From: Burkholderia savannae
Lineage (GTDB): Bacteria; Pseudomonadota; Gammaproteobacteria; Burkholderiales; Burkholderiaceae
Assembly (NCBI RefSeq): GCF_001524445.2
Contig: NZ_CP013417.1
Span: 1,364,001 to 1,428,000, forward strand
Direction of reading: 5' to 3'
Length of the DNA stretch: 64,000 bases
Made by a program: the position numbers and the translations under genes. Numbering within the stretch: the stretch's first letter is position 1; each line of letters starts with the position of its first letter. A model generated the notes under the pieces. It ran no database searches and was not told the DNA's origin. It saw nothing but the letters and a program-made list of their open reading frames with translations. Positions 43,277 to 53,640 of the stretch are shown one piece after another.

Positions 43277-44218
43277 ATGGCAACGGCCAGAAAAGCGCCG
43301 GCCAAGCGTGCGGCGACGCAGCCGCCGATTGCGGCCAAGCGGGCCGGCGCGCGTGCGCCGGCGGTGCACGAGGCGAGCGCGAAGCGCGCGGCGCCGAACG
43401 GCGCGGCCAATGGCGCCGCGCATAAGCCGAGCTTGCGCGCGGCGGCCACGAAGCCGGCGCGCGCGAAGGTCGACGGCGAGCGGGGCGCCGACGCGCTGCC
43501 GCGCGAGGCCGTCGTCGTCGCATCGGCGGAGCCGGCCGCGCGCAAGGCGCGCGTGTCCGAGGCGGCCGTGCCGGTGCAGCTCACCGACGCCGAGGCGGTC
43601 GCGCGTCCGCCATATTGGGACAAGGCGTGCGCCGATCTCGTCAAGCGCGACCGAATCCTGAAGAAGCTGATTCCGAAGTTCGGCCCGGCGCATCTCGTCA
43701 AGCGCGGCGATTCGTTCGTCACGCTCGCGCGCTCGGTCGTCGGGCAGCAGATCTCGGTCGCGGCCGCGCAGTCGGTCTGGGTCAAGATCGAAACCGCCTG
43801 CCCGAAGCTCGCGCCGCCGCAGATCATCAAGCTCGGCCAGGAAAAATTGATCGCGTGCGGTCTGTCGAAGCGCAAGTCGGAATATATTCTGGATCTGGCC
43901 CAGCACTTCGTGTCGGGCGCGCTTCACGTCGACAAATGGGCGACGATGGACGACGAGGACGTGATCGCGGAGCTCACGCAGATCCGCGGGATCGGCCGGT
44001 GGACGGCCGAGATGTTCCTGATCTTCAACCTGTCGCGGCCGGACGTGCTGCCGCTCGACGATCTGGGGCTCATTCGCGCGATCAGCGTCAATTACTTCAG
44101 CGGAGAACCCGTCACGCGCAGCGAGGCGCGCGAGGTGGCGGCGAACTGGGAGCCGTGGCGGACGGTTGCCACCTGGTATATGTGGCGCAGTCTCGATCCG
44201 CTGACGGCCAATAGCTGA
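43277..44218 (+). CDS. DNA-3-methyladenine glycosylase (HhH-GPD, AlkA-like)
   Basis: 313 residues. The first 100 residues are a basic alanine/lysine-rich extension. The core has the helix-hairpin-helix [11 protein letters not shown] and the catalytic aspartate in L-P-L-D-D-L-G. It removes alkylated bases in base excision repair. ATG at 43277 after AGGTAGGAGGC. The long basic tail is more extended than in E. coli AlkA. Confidence 0.9.
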   Translation: MATARKAPAKRAATQPPIAAKRAGARAPAVHEASAKRAAPNGAANGAAHKPSLRAAATKPARAKVDGERGADALPREAVVVASAEPAARKARVSEAAVPVQLTDAEAVARPPYWDKACADLVKRDRILKKLIPKFGPAHLVKRGDSFVTLARSVVGQQISVAAAQSVWVKIETACPKLAPPQIIKLGQEKLIACGLSKRKSEYILDLAQHFVSGALHVDKWATMDDEDVIAELTQIRGIGRWTAEMFLIFNLSRPDVLPLDDLGLIRAISVNYFSGEPVTRSEAREVAANWEPWRTVATWYMWRSLDPLTANS

Positions 44219-44321
44219 TCGCGGCTATTGCTTTTCGCTAATCGATAGTTGCGACCCGGTCTTGCGCCAGGCGAGCGCGGTTAGAATACGCGCTGCCGCA
44301 AGACCCAAGGATTTCAAACAC

Positions 44322-45293
44322 ATGAAGACCACATTTCTGGATTTCGAGCAGCCGATCGCCGAGCTCGAGGCGAAGATCGAGGAACTGCGTTTCGTGCAGG
44401 ACGATTCGGCTGTCGACATCTCGGAAGAGATCGAGCGGCTGTCGAAGAAGAGTCAGCAGCTCACGAAGGATCTGTATGCGAATCTGACGCCGTGGCAGGT
44501 GTCGCAGATCGCGCGCCATCCGCAGCGGCCGTACACGCTCGACTACGTGAGCGAGCTTTTCACCGATTTCCACGAACTGCACGGCGACCGCGCGTTCGCG
44601 GACGATCAGTCGATCGTAGGCGGCCTCGCCCGCTTCAACGGCCACGCGTGCATGGTGATCGGCCATCAGAAGGGCCGCGACACGAAGGAGCGCGCCGCGC
44701 GCAATTTCGGGATGCCGCGCCCGGAAGGCTATCGGAAGGCGGAGCGCCTGATGCGCCTCGCCGAAAAGTTCGGGCTGCCGATCTTCACGTTCGTCGACAC
44801 GCCGGGCGCCTATCCGGGCATCGGCGCGGAAGAGCGCGGCCAATCGGAGGCGATCGGCCGCAATCTGTACGTGATGGCCGAGCTCAAGACGCCGATCATC
44901 GCGACGGTGATCGGCGAGGGCGGCTCGGGCGGCGCGCTCGCGATCGCGGTTGCCGACACGGTGATGATGCTGCAGTTCTCGACGTACTCGGTGATCTCGC
45001 CGGAAGGCTGCGCGTCGATCCTATGGAAGAGCGCCGCGAAGGCGCCGGAAGCGGCCGAGGCGCTCGGCCTGACCGCGCATCGCCTGAAGGCGCTCGGCCT
45101 CATCGACAAGATCATCAACGAGCCGCTCGGCGGCGCGCACCGCGATCCGAAGGGCATGGCCGCGCTGCTGCGCCGCGCGCTCGCGGATTCGCTGCGCCAG
45201 TTCCAGGGCATGAGCATCGATGCGCTGCGCGAGCGCCGCTTCGAGCGCCTGATGGCCTACGGCAAGTTCAAGGAAACGACGCCGGGCGCGTGA
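44322..45293 (+). CDS. accA: Acetyl-CoA carboxylase carboxyltransferase alpha
   Basis: 323 residues, full length. Starts F-L-D-F-E-Q-P-I, and carries [32 protein letters not shown] and [10 protein letters not shown], the crotonase-fold carboxyltransferase signature. Makes malonyl-CoA with AccBCD. TAGAAT at 44282 may be its -10 box. Confidence 0.97.
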   Translation: MKTTFLDFEQPIAELEAKIEELRFVQDDSAVDISEEIERLSKKSQQLTKDLYANLTPWQVSQIARHPQRPYTLDYVSELFTDFHELHGDRAFADDQSIVGGLARFNGHACMVIGHQKGRDTKERAARNFGMPRPEGYRKAERLMRLAEKFGLPIFTFVDTPGAYPGIGAEERGQSEAIGRNLYVMAELKTPIIATVIGEGGSGGALAIAVADTVMMLQFSTYSVISPEGCASILWKSAAKAPEAAEALGLTAHRLKALGLIDKIINEPLGGAHRDPKGMAALLRRALADSLRQFQGMSIDALRERRFERLMAYGKFKETTPGA

Positions 45294-45336
45294 GCGCCGG
45301 GCCGTCGACTCGCGAGGCGCGACGCGCCTTCCCGCT

Positions 45337-46806
45337 GTGATTCCCCCACAAGAGTTTTCCGCCGATCGCGTCGTGCTCGATGCGATCGGCGTCGCGCTGT
45401 CCGCGCTGCCTGGCGATGCGCGCATCGCGCTCGCGTATAGCGGCGGCCTCGATTCGACCGTGTTGCTGCACGCGGCCGTGCGGGCAGCGGGCGCCGGGCG
45501 TTGCATCGCGCTGCACGTCCACCACGGCCTGAGCGCGAACGCCGACGCGTGGCTCGCGCACTGCGCGGAAACGGCGAGCGCGCTCGGCGTGCAGTTCGAC
45601 GCGGCGCGTGTCGACGTGTCGCGCGCGAGCGGGCAGGGCGTCGAAGCGAGCGCGCGCGATGCGCGCTATCGCGCGCTCGAGTCGATGTGCGCGCGCCACG
45701 GCGTGCACGCGCTGTGGCTCGCGCAGCATGCGGATGATCAGGCCGAGACGGTGCTGCTGCAATTGCTGCGCGGCGCGGGCATCGCGGGGCTTGCCGCAAT
45801 GGCGCCGCAATACCGGCCGGCATCGGCCGACGTCGTGCGCGTGCGTCCGTTCCTGCACCTGCTGCGCGCGCAGCTCGAGCGCTATGCGCAACAGCATGCG
45901 CTGCGCTGGATCGACGACGAATCGAACACGAACACGCGCTACGCGCGCAATGCGCTGCGCGTCGACGTGCTTCCCGCGCTCGCGCCGCACTTCCCGGGCT
46001 TTCGCGACGCGCTCGGCCGCGCCGCGCAGCACGCGGCGGCCGCGCAGCGGCTGCTCGACGACCTCGCCGCGATCGATCTTCGCGCGCTCGCGCGCGAAGA
46101 CGGCCGCGTGCTGTCGCGCGATGCGCTTGTCGCGCTCGACGACGAGCGCGGCGCGAATCTGCTGCGCTACTGGATGCGCTCGCTCGGGCTGCCGGGCGCG
46201 TCCGCCGCGCGTCTTGCCGAGATGATGAAGCAGCTGCGCGCGGCGCGCGATGCGCACGCGCTGCGCGTCGATCACGCCGGATGGCGCTTGCGCCTTTATC
46301 GCGACCACGTCCAATGGGAAGTCGGCGAGGGCGCGGAAGCGACGGACGTGCAAGCGGTCGGCGCTCATGCGGCTGACGACGATGCCGATGCGCGCGACGA
46401 AGCGGCCGCTGCCGCCGCGCCGCTGCCGGAATGCGCGCTTGCATGGCGGGGGCAGGAGGTCTGGCGCTTGCCCGCGTGGCGCGGCACGTTCGTGTTCAGC
46501 CCGGCCGCCGCGCACGAGCACGATGCGGTGCCGGAGGCGCTGCTCGCCGCGGCCGACTTGCATGCCCGCGCGCGCGCGGGCGGCGAGCGGATGCGCACCT
46601 GGCAGGGCGGGCCCGGGCGCACGCTGAAGAACCTGTTCCAGGAGCGGGGCGTGCCCGCATGGCAGCGCGACGTGCCGCTGCTGTACGTGGGCGACCGGCT
46701 GCTGTTCGTGCCGCGCGTCGGCGTGAACCGCGCGGCGCACGACGGCGTCGACACGCCGGGCGGCTGGCGGCGCATCGAATGGCGGCCGGACGTGCTGATC
46801 GCATAG
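45337..46806 (+). CDS. tilS: tRNA(Ile) lysidine synthetase TilS
   Basis: 489 residues from GTG 45337. PP-loop motif Y-S-G-G-L-D-S-T-V-L, H-H-G-L-S, and the conserved H-A-D-D-Q-A-E-T near residue 130. It converts cytidine 34 of the AUA-reading tRNA-Ile to lysidine. It follows accA closely. Confidence 0.95.
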   Translation: MIPPQEFSADRVVLDAIGVALSALPGDARIALAYSGGLDSTVLLHAAVRAAGAGRCIALHVHHGLSANADAWLAHCAETASALGVQFDAARVDVSRASGQGVEASARDARYRALESMCARHGVHALWLAQHADDQAETVLLQLLRGAGIAGLAAMAPQYRPASADVVRVRPFLHLLRAQLERYAQQHALRWIDDESNTNTRYARNALRVDVLPALAPHFPGFRDALGRAAQHAAAAQRLLDDLAAIDLRALAREDGRVLSRDALVALDDERGANLLRYWMRSLGLPGASAARLAEMMKQLRAARDAHALRVDHAGWRLRLYRDHVQWEVGEGAEATDVQAVGAHAADDDADARDEAAAAAAPLPECALAWRGQEVWRLPAWRGTFVFSPAAAHEHDAVPEALLAAADLHARARAGGERMRTWQGGPGRTLKNLFQERGVPAWQRDVPLLYVGDRLLFVPRVGVNRAAHDGVDTPGGWRRIEWRPDVLIA

Positions 46807-47147
46807 CGCGGCGTATCCGGCGCGCGTCGCGGCAGCCGTGAATTCCGCGTCGCCGGAAAAAGGTCGCGACCCGGCCTGCCGATGTCCGCGCGGCTTGTCA
46901 AGCGGCCGTCGATCGGGTACGCTCAAGCGTTTGCTCGGCTCGATTTTCGAGCGTTTTGTGCAGGTTTTCCGCGTGACGTACCCGGTTTGCGCGGCCTGAT
47001 CCGCCTTTTCCGGGCAAATCGCCACGCCCGCGTGCTGCGCCCCAGCCGTTCTCCCCGTCGTCCGTCCACAGCCACAAGCCGCGTGACCGAACGGCATCGC
47101 GGTCTGTCCAGTACGCCCGTGCGGCCCTTCTTCAGTTCTGAACGACA
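46807..47147. other. Gap before lysC
   Basis: No gene. It holds the 5' region of lysC, with no terminator or riboswitch shape recognised. Confidence 0.5.
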
Positions 47148-48398
47148 ATGGCACTCATCGTACATAAATACGGCGGCACTTCGATGGGCTCGGTCGAGCG
47201 CATCAAGAACGTCGCGAAACGCGTCGCAAAATGGCATCAGGCCGGGCACCAGATGGTGGTCGTGCCGTCCGCGATGTCCGGCGAAACGAACCGCTTGCTC
47301 GGTCTCGCGAAAGAGATTTCGAGCCAGCCGAGCCCGCGCGAACTCGACGCGATCGCGTCGACGGGCGAACAAGTCAGCGTCGGCCTCTTGTCGATCGCGC
47401 TGCAAGAGATCGGCGTCGAAGCGATGAGCTACGCCGGCTGGCAGGTGCCGATCAAGACCGACAGCGCGTACACGAAGGCGCGCATTCATTCGATCGACGA
47501 CGAGCGCGTGCGCCGCGATCTCGACGCGGGCAAGGTCGTCATCATCACGGGTTTTCAGGGCGTCGATCCGGACGGCCACATCACGACGCTCGGCCGCGGC
47601 GGCTCGGACACGTCGGCGGTCGCGGTCGCGGCCGCGCTCGAGGCCGACGAATGCCTGATCTACACGGACGTCGACGGCGTGTACACGACCGATCCGCGCG
47701 TCGTCGAAGAGGCGCGCCGGCTCGATAGCGTGACCTTCGAGGAAATGCTGGAAATGGCGAGCCTCGGCTCGAAGGTGCTGCAGATCCGCTCCGTCGAATT
47801 CGCGGGCAAGTACCGCGTGAAGACGCGCGTGCTGTCGAGTCTCACCGATCCGCAAATTCCGCTCGACGAGGAGATGCGCTCGGGCACCCTGATCACTTTT
47901 GAAGAAGACGAGACCATGGAAAAGGCAGTCATTTCGGGCATTGCGTTCCAGCGCGACGAAGCGCGCATCGCGGTGATGGGTGTGCCCGACAAGCCGGGCA
48001 TCGCGTATCAGATCCTCGGCCCGGTCGCCGATGCGAACATCGACGTCGACATGATCATCCAGAACCAGAGCGTCGAGGGGAAGACTGACTTCACGTTTAC
48101 CGTCGGCCGCGGCGACTACCAGAAGGCGATGGACATCCTCACGAATCAGGTGAAGGGCCACGTGAACGCCGAGCAGGTGCTGGGCGATCCGAAGGTGTCG
48201 AAGGTGTCGGTGGTCGGCGTCGGGATGCGTTCGCACGTCGGCGTCGCGAGCACGATGTTCCGTACGCTGTCGGAAGAGGGCATCAACATCCAGATGATCT
48301 CGACGTCCGAAATCAAGATTTCGGTGCTGATCGACGAGAAATACATGGAGTTGGCGGTCCGCGCGCTGCACAAGGCATTCGAACTCGACCAGGCGTGA
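47148..48398 (+). CDS. lysC: Aspartokinase LysC
   Basis: 416 residues. Kinase start V-H-K-Y-G-G-T-S-M-G-S, then G-R-G-G-S-D-T-S-A-V and Y-T-D-V-D-G-V-Y-T-T-D-P, followed by two ACT domains (G-I-A-Y-Q-I-L-G-P and M-R-S-H-V-G-V-A-S-T-M-F) that sense lysine/threonine. First step of lysine, methionine and threonine synthesis. An internal ATG for a beta subunit is possible but untested. Confidence 0.96.
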   Translation: MALIVHKYGGTSMGSVERIKNVAKRVAKWHQAGHQMVVVPSAMSGETNRLLGLAKEISSQPSPRELDAIASTGEQVSVGLLSIALQEIGVEAMSYAGWQVPIKTDSAYTKARIHSIDDERVRRDLDAGKVVIITGFQGVDPDGHITTLGRGGSDTSAVAVAAALEADECLIYTDVDGVYTTDPRVVEEARRLDSVTFEEMLEMASLGSKVLQIRSVEFAGKYRVKTRVLSSLTDPQIPLDEEMRSGTLITFEEDETMEKAVISGIAFQRDEARIAVMGVPDKPGIAYQILGPVADANIDVDMIIQNQSVEGKTDFTFTVGRGDYQKAMDILTNQVKGHVNAEQVLGDPKVSKVSVVGVGMRSHVGVASTMFRTLSEEGINIQMISTSEIKISVLIDEKYMELAVRALHKAFELDQA

Positions 48399-48511
48399 TG
48401 AAATTTCCATGACGCACGAAAGAAAATGCGTCTTGGAAATTGACCTTGGCCCCGTAACCCTATAGAATCTTGGCTTCGTCGCGCTGCCTCCCTGGCGCGA
48501 GCGAAGGTTTG

Positions 48512-48605
48512 GGAGACGTGGCCGAGAGGTCGAAGGCACTCCCCTGCTAAGGGAGCATCTGGGCCAAAACCTGGATCGAGGGTTCGAATCCCTCCGTCTC
48601 CGCCA
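48512..48605 (+). tRNA. tRNA-Ser(GCT)
   Basis: Acceptor GGAGACG (48512-48518) pairs with CGTCTCC (48595-48601), followed by encoded GCCA. The anticodon stem CTCCC/GGGAG carries the loop CTGCTAA with anticodon GCT; a long variable arm and GGTTCGAATCC T-loop are present. It reads serine AGC/AGU codons. Confidence 0.97.
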
Positions 48606-48618
48606 GAAATGGCGGAAC

Positions 48619-48657
48619 AAGCCCCGCAAGTTCTCGGACTTGCGGGGCTTTTCTTTT
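48619..48657 (+). terminator. Rho-independent terminator of tRNA-Ser
   Basis: 12-bp perfect stem (AAGCCCCGCAAG/CTTGCGGGGCTT), 8-base loop, then TTCTTTTT. Confidence 0.93.
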
Positions 48658-48659
48658 TC

Positions 48660-49332
48660 CGGTGTGTTGGAAATGCCAATGCGCGGCGGCGCTTTCGTCT
48701 CGGTCGGAATCGCGTTGGTTCGTATTGCCAATCGATTGGCGGCCGGGCGCGCATGGATGCGGGCGGGTGCGGACGGCAACGCGTCGCGTCGCACACACCT
48801 TGCTTGTCGCTGACGCTCTCTCGCGTGCGGCGTCGCAATCCGCGTGCATGCTCGGTTCAGCCCGCGCATGTGGCGAGCGCGCAGCGCCGCGCGTTGTTCG
48901 GCTTCTCCCGCGGTCGATTCTGCTTCGCCGCGCTCGAACGCGATCCGGCTCTCGCCGAAGCTGTTCGGCATCCGGTTGCGCGAATGCGTATTCCTCTTCC
49001 GTTGTGCGCCGAACGACGCTTGTCGCGCGGCACCGTGAGCGGCATTTGCGCGAGCGCGCCGGCTACTTTGTCGGCTATGCCGATCATCGCGTGCATCGCT
49101 TTTCTCGGTCGATGCGGAATGCAGCATCTCGCTGCCTCGCCGCGATGCAGTCGAACTGGGCGCGGTAGCGTGCGGGACCGCCGGTTACGGCGGCGATCGC
49201 GCGCCCGTCTGAGCGCGTCGCGGCGAAACGTTTCTTCAAAGCCCAAATATCGTGAGGACTCCGTCGCGTTTGAGCTGGTTGGCATCAGCGATGCGCTGTT
49301 GCCGATGGGCCTGTGCATCGACTGCGGTGCGC
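48660..49332. other. Gene-poor 0.67-kb region
   Basis: Only short, mutually overlapping frames. No family or RNA recognised. It is probably decayed sequence leading into the LysR remnant. Confidence 0.5.
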
Positions 49333-49963
49333 GGCCGCTTGCGCGTGAACATCGACAGGTTCTGCTCGCGCGGGTTGCTCGCGCCGCCTCTCGCGACATG
49401 TCGCCTCGATCGCCATCCCGGGTGGTCGGCGGAATTGATTGAGCGAAGGCCGCGGGGCGGTTTCGTCGACGATGGGCTCGACGTCGCGATCCTTTTCGGG
49501 CAGCCGTTCGCGTCGTCGCTCGTCGCGTGCAAGCTGCCGAAGATTGGCGCGATGATCGTCGCGGCGCTCGCGGGCGTGAGGAAACACGGCCGTCTTGCGA
49601 TGCCCGCCGATCGCGCCGAACGCTATTGTCCAGACGCGCAGCCCGATCACGGGGCGGGCGCTGGCATGAGCGTGCCGCGGGGGCCGGACGTCGGGTGCCG
49701 CGCATGACGGCGAGGGGCGCATGCTTGTCGTGGATGCCGGCGTTCCGTTCGGCGCACGGCCATCCGGAACCGGCATCGCGCGCGTCGAGCCAGATGGCGT
49801 ACGGGAACTGATCGACAAGGGCCGTCTCGCCGAATCGGTTCCCGAATGGCGCGGCGGGGCACTTTTGCTTGATGCGCGGTATTCACGGCGCCGTCTGCCG
49901 GCGGCGGAAGGCCGCGCGTTCGTCGATGTCTGCGCCGAGATTCCCGAAGCCCATTGTGCGTGA
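49333..49963 (+). pseudogene. LysR-family regulator remnant
   Basis: Two separate frames keep pieces of a LysR effector-binding domain. The first (49333 to about 49570) has G-R-L-R-V-N-I, a motif opening this domain, then F-V-D-D-G-L-D-V-A-I-L-F-G and S-S-L-V-A. The second (from about 49721) has W-R-G-G-A-L-L-L-D and L-P-A-A-E-G-R-A-F-V-D, the normal C-terminal end. The DNA-binding domain is missing and the pieces are out of frame. Hence a decayed gene. Confidence 0.75.
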
Positions 49964-50009
49964 CCATGTGCGACGGCGCGCTTGATCGGCGCGCCGCATA
50001 TCCGGTAAT

Positions 50010-50033
50010 ATACGATCCGTATATAAATCGTAT
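50010..50033 (+). promoter_or_regulatory. Palindrome upstream of ParD-like gene
   Basis: Arms ATACGAT and ATCGTAT separated by ten bases, in an A,T-rich stretch just upstream of the start at 50045. It fits an autoregulatory operator overlapping the promoter. Confidence 0.6.
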
Positions 50034-50044
50034 AAATTCGTGCC

Positions 50045-50272
50045 ATGGGAATAGTCAAGATATCCGATCAGATGCATGAATCGCTGCGCCATGCGAGCGC
50101 CGCGCTAAGCCGATCGATCAATGCGCAGGCGGAGCACTGGCTGCGTATCGGGATGCTCGCCGAATTGCATCCGACGCTCAGCTACGCGGAGATTTGCCGC
50201 CTGTTGATCGAGGCGGAAATTCAGGGCGACGAAGCGACGACGACCTCCACCGCCGCCGCGAGGACCGCATGA
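50045..50272 (+). CDS. ParD-like antitoxin-family protein
   Basis: 75 residues. A short strand (V-K-I-S-D-Q-M-H-E-S-L), then R-S-I-N-A-Q-A-E-H-W-L-R-I-G-M and Y-A-E-I-C-R-L-L-I, resembling the ParD-like family found next to type I methionine aminopeptidase genes. No ParE toxin follows; instead the stop overlaps the aminopeptidase start. Confidence 0.75.
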   Translation: MGIVKISDQMHESLRHASAALSRSINAQAEHWLRIGMLAELHPTLSYAEICRLLIEAEIQGDEATTTSTAAARTA

Positions 50273-51099
50273 TGGCACGTTCACGACACGTTCCGATCCG
50301 CTCGAAGGCCGAGATCGCGATGGCGCGCCGCGCCGGCATGATGGCCGCGCAGGTGCTGAGCATGATCGCGCCGCACGTGAAGGCCGGAGCGACGACGAAC
50401 GAGCTCGACCGGCTGTGCCGCGATTACATCGTCGACGTCCTGCACGCGCGACCCGCGAACATCGGCTATCACGGATATCCGAAGACGATCTGCGCATCCG
50501 TGAACCATGTGGTCTGCCACGGCATTCCATCCGATCACGCATTGATGGACGGCGACATCGTCAACATCGACGTCGCGCTCGATATCGACGGCTGGTATGG
50601 CGATACGAGCCGCATGTATTTCGTCGGCGAGCCGGCCGCGGCTGCGCGCCGTCTCGTCGATGCGACCTTCGAAGCGATGATGGCGGGAATCGCGGCGGTG
50701 CGTCCGGGCGCGACGCTCGGCGACGTCGGCCATGCGATCCAGAGCGTCGCGCATCGCGAGGGCCTCAGTGTCGTGCGCGAGTACTGCGGCCACGGCATCG
50801 GTCGCATTTACCACGACGAACCGCAGGTGCTCCATTACGGGCGGCCGGGAACGGGGCTTCGCCTCGCGCCCGGCATGATCTTCACGGTCGAGCCGATGCT
50901 CAATGCGGGGCGCGCCGAAACGCGGCAACTCGCAGACGGCTGGACGGTCGTGACGCAGGATCGTTCGTGGTCCGCGCAGTGGGAGCACATGGTGGTCGTC
51001 ACGGAAGGCGGCTTCGATATCCTGACGCCGTGGCCGGACGGCGAGCCGGCGTGCCCGCCGGTTGGAGCGGACACGCCGGGCGCGATCGAGCGGAGCTGA
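50272..51099 (+). CDS. map: Methionine aminopeptidase, type I (second copy type)
   Basis: About 275 residues; ATG at 50269 or 50272, overlapping the ParD-like stop. Contains metal ligands: G-Y-P-K-T-I-C-A-S-V-N-H-V-V-C-H-G, D-G-D-I-V-N-I-D-V, Y-G-D-T-S-R, G-H-G-I-G-R-I-Y-H-D-E-P and F-T-V-E-P-M. It removes N-terminal methionine. Linkage to ParD-like DNA-binding protein suggests a conditional paralogue rather than the housekeeping gene. Confidence 0.9.
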   Translation: MARSRHVPIRSKAEIAMARRAGMMAAQVLSMIAPHVKAGATTNELDRLCRDYIVDVLHARPANIGYHGYPKTICASVNHVVCHGIPSDHALMDGDIVNIDVALDIDGWYGDTSRMYFVGEPAAAARRLVDATFEAMMAGIAAVRPGATLGDVGHAIQSVAHREGLSVVREYCGHGIGRIYHDEPQVLHYGRPGTGLRLAPGMIFTVEPMLNAGRAETRQLADGWTVVTQDRSWSAQWEHMVVVTEGGFDILTPWPDGEPACPPVGADTPGAIERS

Positions 51100-52108
51100 A
51101 TCGACATCTCGGTCGAGCATGCGTGATCGTAGGCCGGGAACAGGCGGCGGGGCACTTCGGGCATTCGCGGTCGCAGCCGTCTGCCGCTCGGGACACCTCC
51201 GATCTGTCGCTGCCCGGCCGCCGAGCGCAGGAATCCCGTCCGCCGCGCGGCGGCATTGAGCGCGTGCGACGGCGCGAAGCTTTGCCTGCGCGATGATGCA
51301 TCGCGCGAGTCGGTTGCACTGATTCGGACTCCGATGGTTCGTGTCATCGACACGCGCGCGGCGCACCGGGCCCATCCGGACTGGGTGTGCGGATTTGCCG
51401 GTTTGACGGCCGGCCATGCCGAGAGAATCACGACGAGCCGATGCGTGTCCAGTTCCGGATGCCATGTGGCGGGGCGATCGCGGAGTCGCGGCCGCCGGTC
51501 GAGCATCGGTTGGTGTCGCCCGGCTTCATAGCGCGGATTCCTCCCATTTCGGACTACTCGAAGCCGGCGCGACGATGAGCGGCGTATACGAGAATCCCGC
51601 AAGCCCGAATCACGTCGGCACGCCGATGCGAGGGGACGGCTTCGCGTTGAAGCGCAGGCGCGTGCCCGACGCCCGGTTGCACTCGAAATCGGCCGCGAGG
51701 CCGATCTTCCTGTCGATGATGGGCCGCTACCGATGGAGGTTATTGTCGGCCGCGCGGTATGTCCCGCAGATGGTTGCCGGCATGAGCGGCGAGCGGCTGC
51801 ATACGGTGCCCGAAGCGTACGACGAGAATGCGCCGCACGCACGGCGCGTTCCGCTGCATCGCGACGCAAGCGACGATTCGCTCGAGCGGCAAGCGCTGAA
51901 CGGCGCGGACGACTTGCATATCACGCGTTCGCGAGCGACGCCGACGGACGATGCAGGTTTGCCGCCGCAACAGACAATCTCCGCACGCGCGCATCCGGCG
52001 CCGCCGTTCAGAATCGCGAACTGACGCTCGGCGCGCCCGCGCGCGAGGCGTGGGCGGCGCGCGCTTGCCGCGAGATGCGCCGCGTGTTCGACGCGCGCGG
52101 CGCGCCCG
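51100..52108. other. 1-kb region with no supported gene
   Basis: Frames on both strands overlap and none shows a known family. A plus-strand frame (51416-52024) was considered but lacks any recognisable domain or ribosome binding site. Likely decayed coding sequence. Confidence 0.5.
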
Positions 52109-52672
52109 TCATTTCTTCGGCGCGCCGCCGCCGAACGATCGCATCGTGTAGGCAAGCACCGAGCGAAGCACTTCGTCGCGGCGCTCGGGCGTCGCCATCG
52201 CACGCGCGACGAGCACCGCGCCGATCGCCGCGCATCCGAGCGTCCACGCCGCTTCGTCGTCGTGCAGCGCGTTCGCGATCGATGTCTGAAAGCGCTTGAT
52301 CAGATCCTCGAACATCTTGCGCGTCGCGACGTCGGCGCGCGCGATCTCCGCGCCGAGCGCGGGCACGGGGCAGCCGAGTTCCGGATGATCGGCGTGCGCG
52401 GTGCTCAGATAGCCGCGCAACGCCGCGACGAGGTCGTCCTTCGAGCGGTTCTCGACCGTCGCGAGCACCTTCGACATCTCGTGCTCGACGATCGCGTGCA
52501 GGAATTCCGGCTTCGAGCGGAATTGCGAATAAAACGCGCCCGTGGTCACGCCGGCCGCCGCGGTGAGCGCGTCCATGCCGGTGTTCGCGAAGCCGCTTTG
52601 CTTCGCGAGCGCGGCGCCTGCCTCGATGAGGCGGGCCCGGCTTGCCTCCTTGTGTTTCGCTGTGTAACGCAT
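52109..52672 (-). CDS. TetR-family regulator
   Basis: 187 residues from ATG 52672. N-terminal helix-turn-helix (S-R-A-R-L-I-E-A-G-A-A-L, G-V-T-T-G-A-F-Y-S-Q-F) is typical; the rest is the helical ligand-binding domain. A double palindrome lies 50 bases upstream, and a near copy stands before the molybdopterin oxidoreductase 3.9 kb away, so this protein probably represses both. Ligand unknown. Confidence 0.93.
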   Translation of the reverse strand: MRYTAKHKEASRARLIEAGAALAKQSGFANTGMDALTAAAGVTTGAFYSQFRSKPEFLHAIVEHEMSKVLATVENRSKDDLVAALRGYLSTAHADHPELGCPVPALGAEIARADVATRKMFEDLIKRFQTSIANALHDDEAAWTLGCAAIGAVLVARAMATPERRDEVLRSVLAYTMRSFGGGAPKK

Positions 52673-52722
52673 GTCGCTTCCGTATTCGCGGCCTTGATCG
52701 AATGACTTCGATTGGAGTATAG

Positions 52723-52753
52723 AATAACGTCCGTTACCATAACGATCGTTATT
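52723..52753 (-). promoter_or_regulatory. Putative TetR operator, copy 1
   Basis: Two palindromes TAACGNNCGTTA separated by three bases (TAACGTCCGTTA and TAACGATCGTTA) within an overall dyad. Located in the tetR promoter. A matching copy is at 56542-56572. Confidence 0.8.
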
Positions 52754-53513
52754 GAAACGAGCTTCAATCGCAGCCGGCCGGACGGAGCGTTTCGCGGCAG
52801 CCGAGAAAACCGCGCGCACCGTGTGCATGCGGCGCTCGCGCCATGGGGTGGGCGTGCCTCGGCGTCGGGGCCGAAGCGGGGCAGTGCGCAAAGGTGCGTG
52901 GCGGCGAAGCGCATCGGGCCTCGACGGGCCTGCTGCCCGGAATGCGGCGCGTGTCTCTGCGCGTTTTGCTCGCCATCGGCATTCCGGCGATCGGTTGGCG
53001 CGTCCGAGCCAGCCTGAGCCCGAACTCGAGCCCGAAGCGGCGTCGCACGCGTGACGTGAGGACGATGCGCGCGGCGGCGTCGCGCGGTATTGGCTCGAGT
53101 AGCGCGCGCAAGCCGCATTCGCGTTGTCCGTCGGAGGCGGGCAGGGCGATCGTCGGGGCGGAGCAATCAAGCTCGCAACGCGCGGCCGGCCATCGACGAC
53201 CCGGGCTTCGGCTCGGCGCAGCGCGCCATATCCATCGAGCGGCCGATGAACCGGGGTTCCGCCTGCATGGAATGTCTCGGCTGCGCGTTGCGCGCAGCGC
53301 GATTCGTGCCGCAGCGCTTCGCATGTGAATGCGCCGTATGCGTGACGTCGCGGAGCGATCTCGCGTGCCGGCGCAATTCGCGCTCGCTGGCTTGTGCGAC
53401 AACGCGCTTGCCGTGTACGTCCGTCATCTCGCGACCCGGACATCGACGCACAGAGCGGCGGGCCGGACATCGCGTAGTCGGCTCATTCTAGAATTCCTGT
53501 TTCTTCTTGATAG
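52754..53513. other. 0.76-kb intergenic region
   Basis: No gene. High G+C with overlapping frames only. Ends in the ferredoxin promoter area. Confidence 0.5.
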
Positions 53514-53528
53514 GTTCCAAATTGGAAC
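53514..53528 (+). promoter_or_regulatory. Palindrome upstream of ferredoxin
   Basis: GTTCCAAATTGGAAC, a 15-bp perfect odd palindrome in an A,T-rich patch 112 bases before the ferredoxin start. It is different in sequence from the TetR sites, so a second regulator is likely. Confidence 0.6.
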
Positions 53529-53640
53529 TTACTATCTGCTCGAAACGATGTCGAGCGCGCGACGGAAGACCGTGAAGCCCTGCGCTCATCGTCGGCATTC
53601 AACATGCGCGGGCCCGAGTCCGCCGTCAGGGAGATACCGG

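Noticed and set aside
48512..48605. tRNA-Ser as attachment site of the window's prophage
   Set aside because: The phage genes end near 22 kb, and no integrase or partial tRNA copy is found near the tRNA.
51416..52024. 202-codon frame in the gene-poor region
   Set aside because: No recognised domain, poor start, composition not better than other frames.
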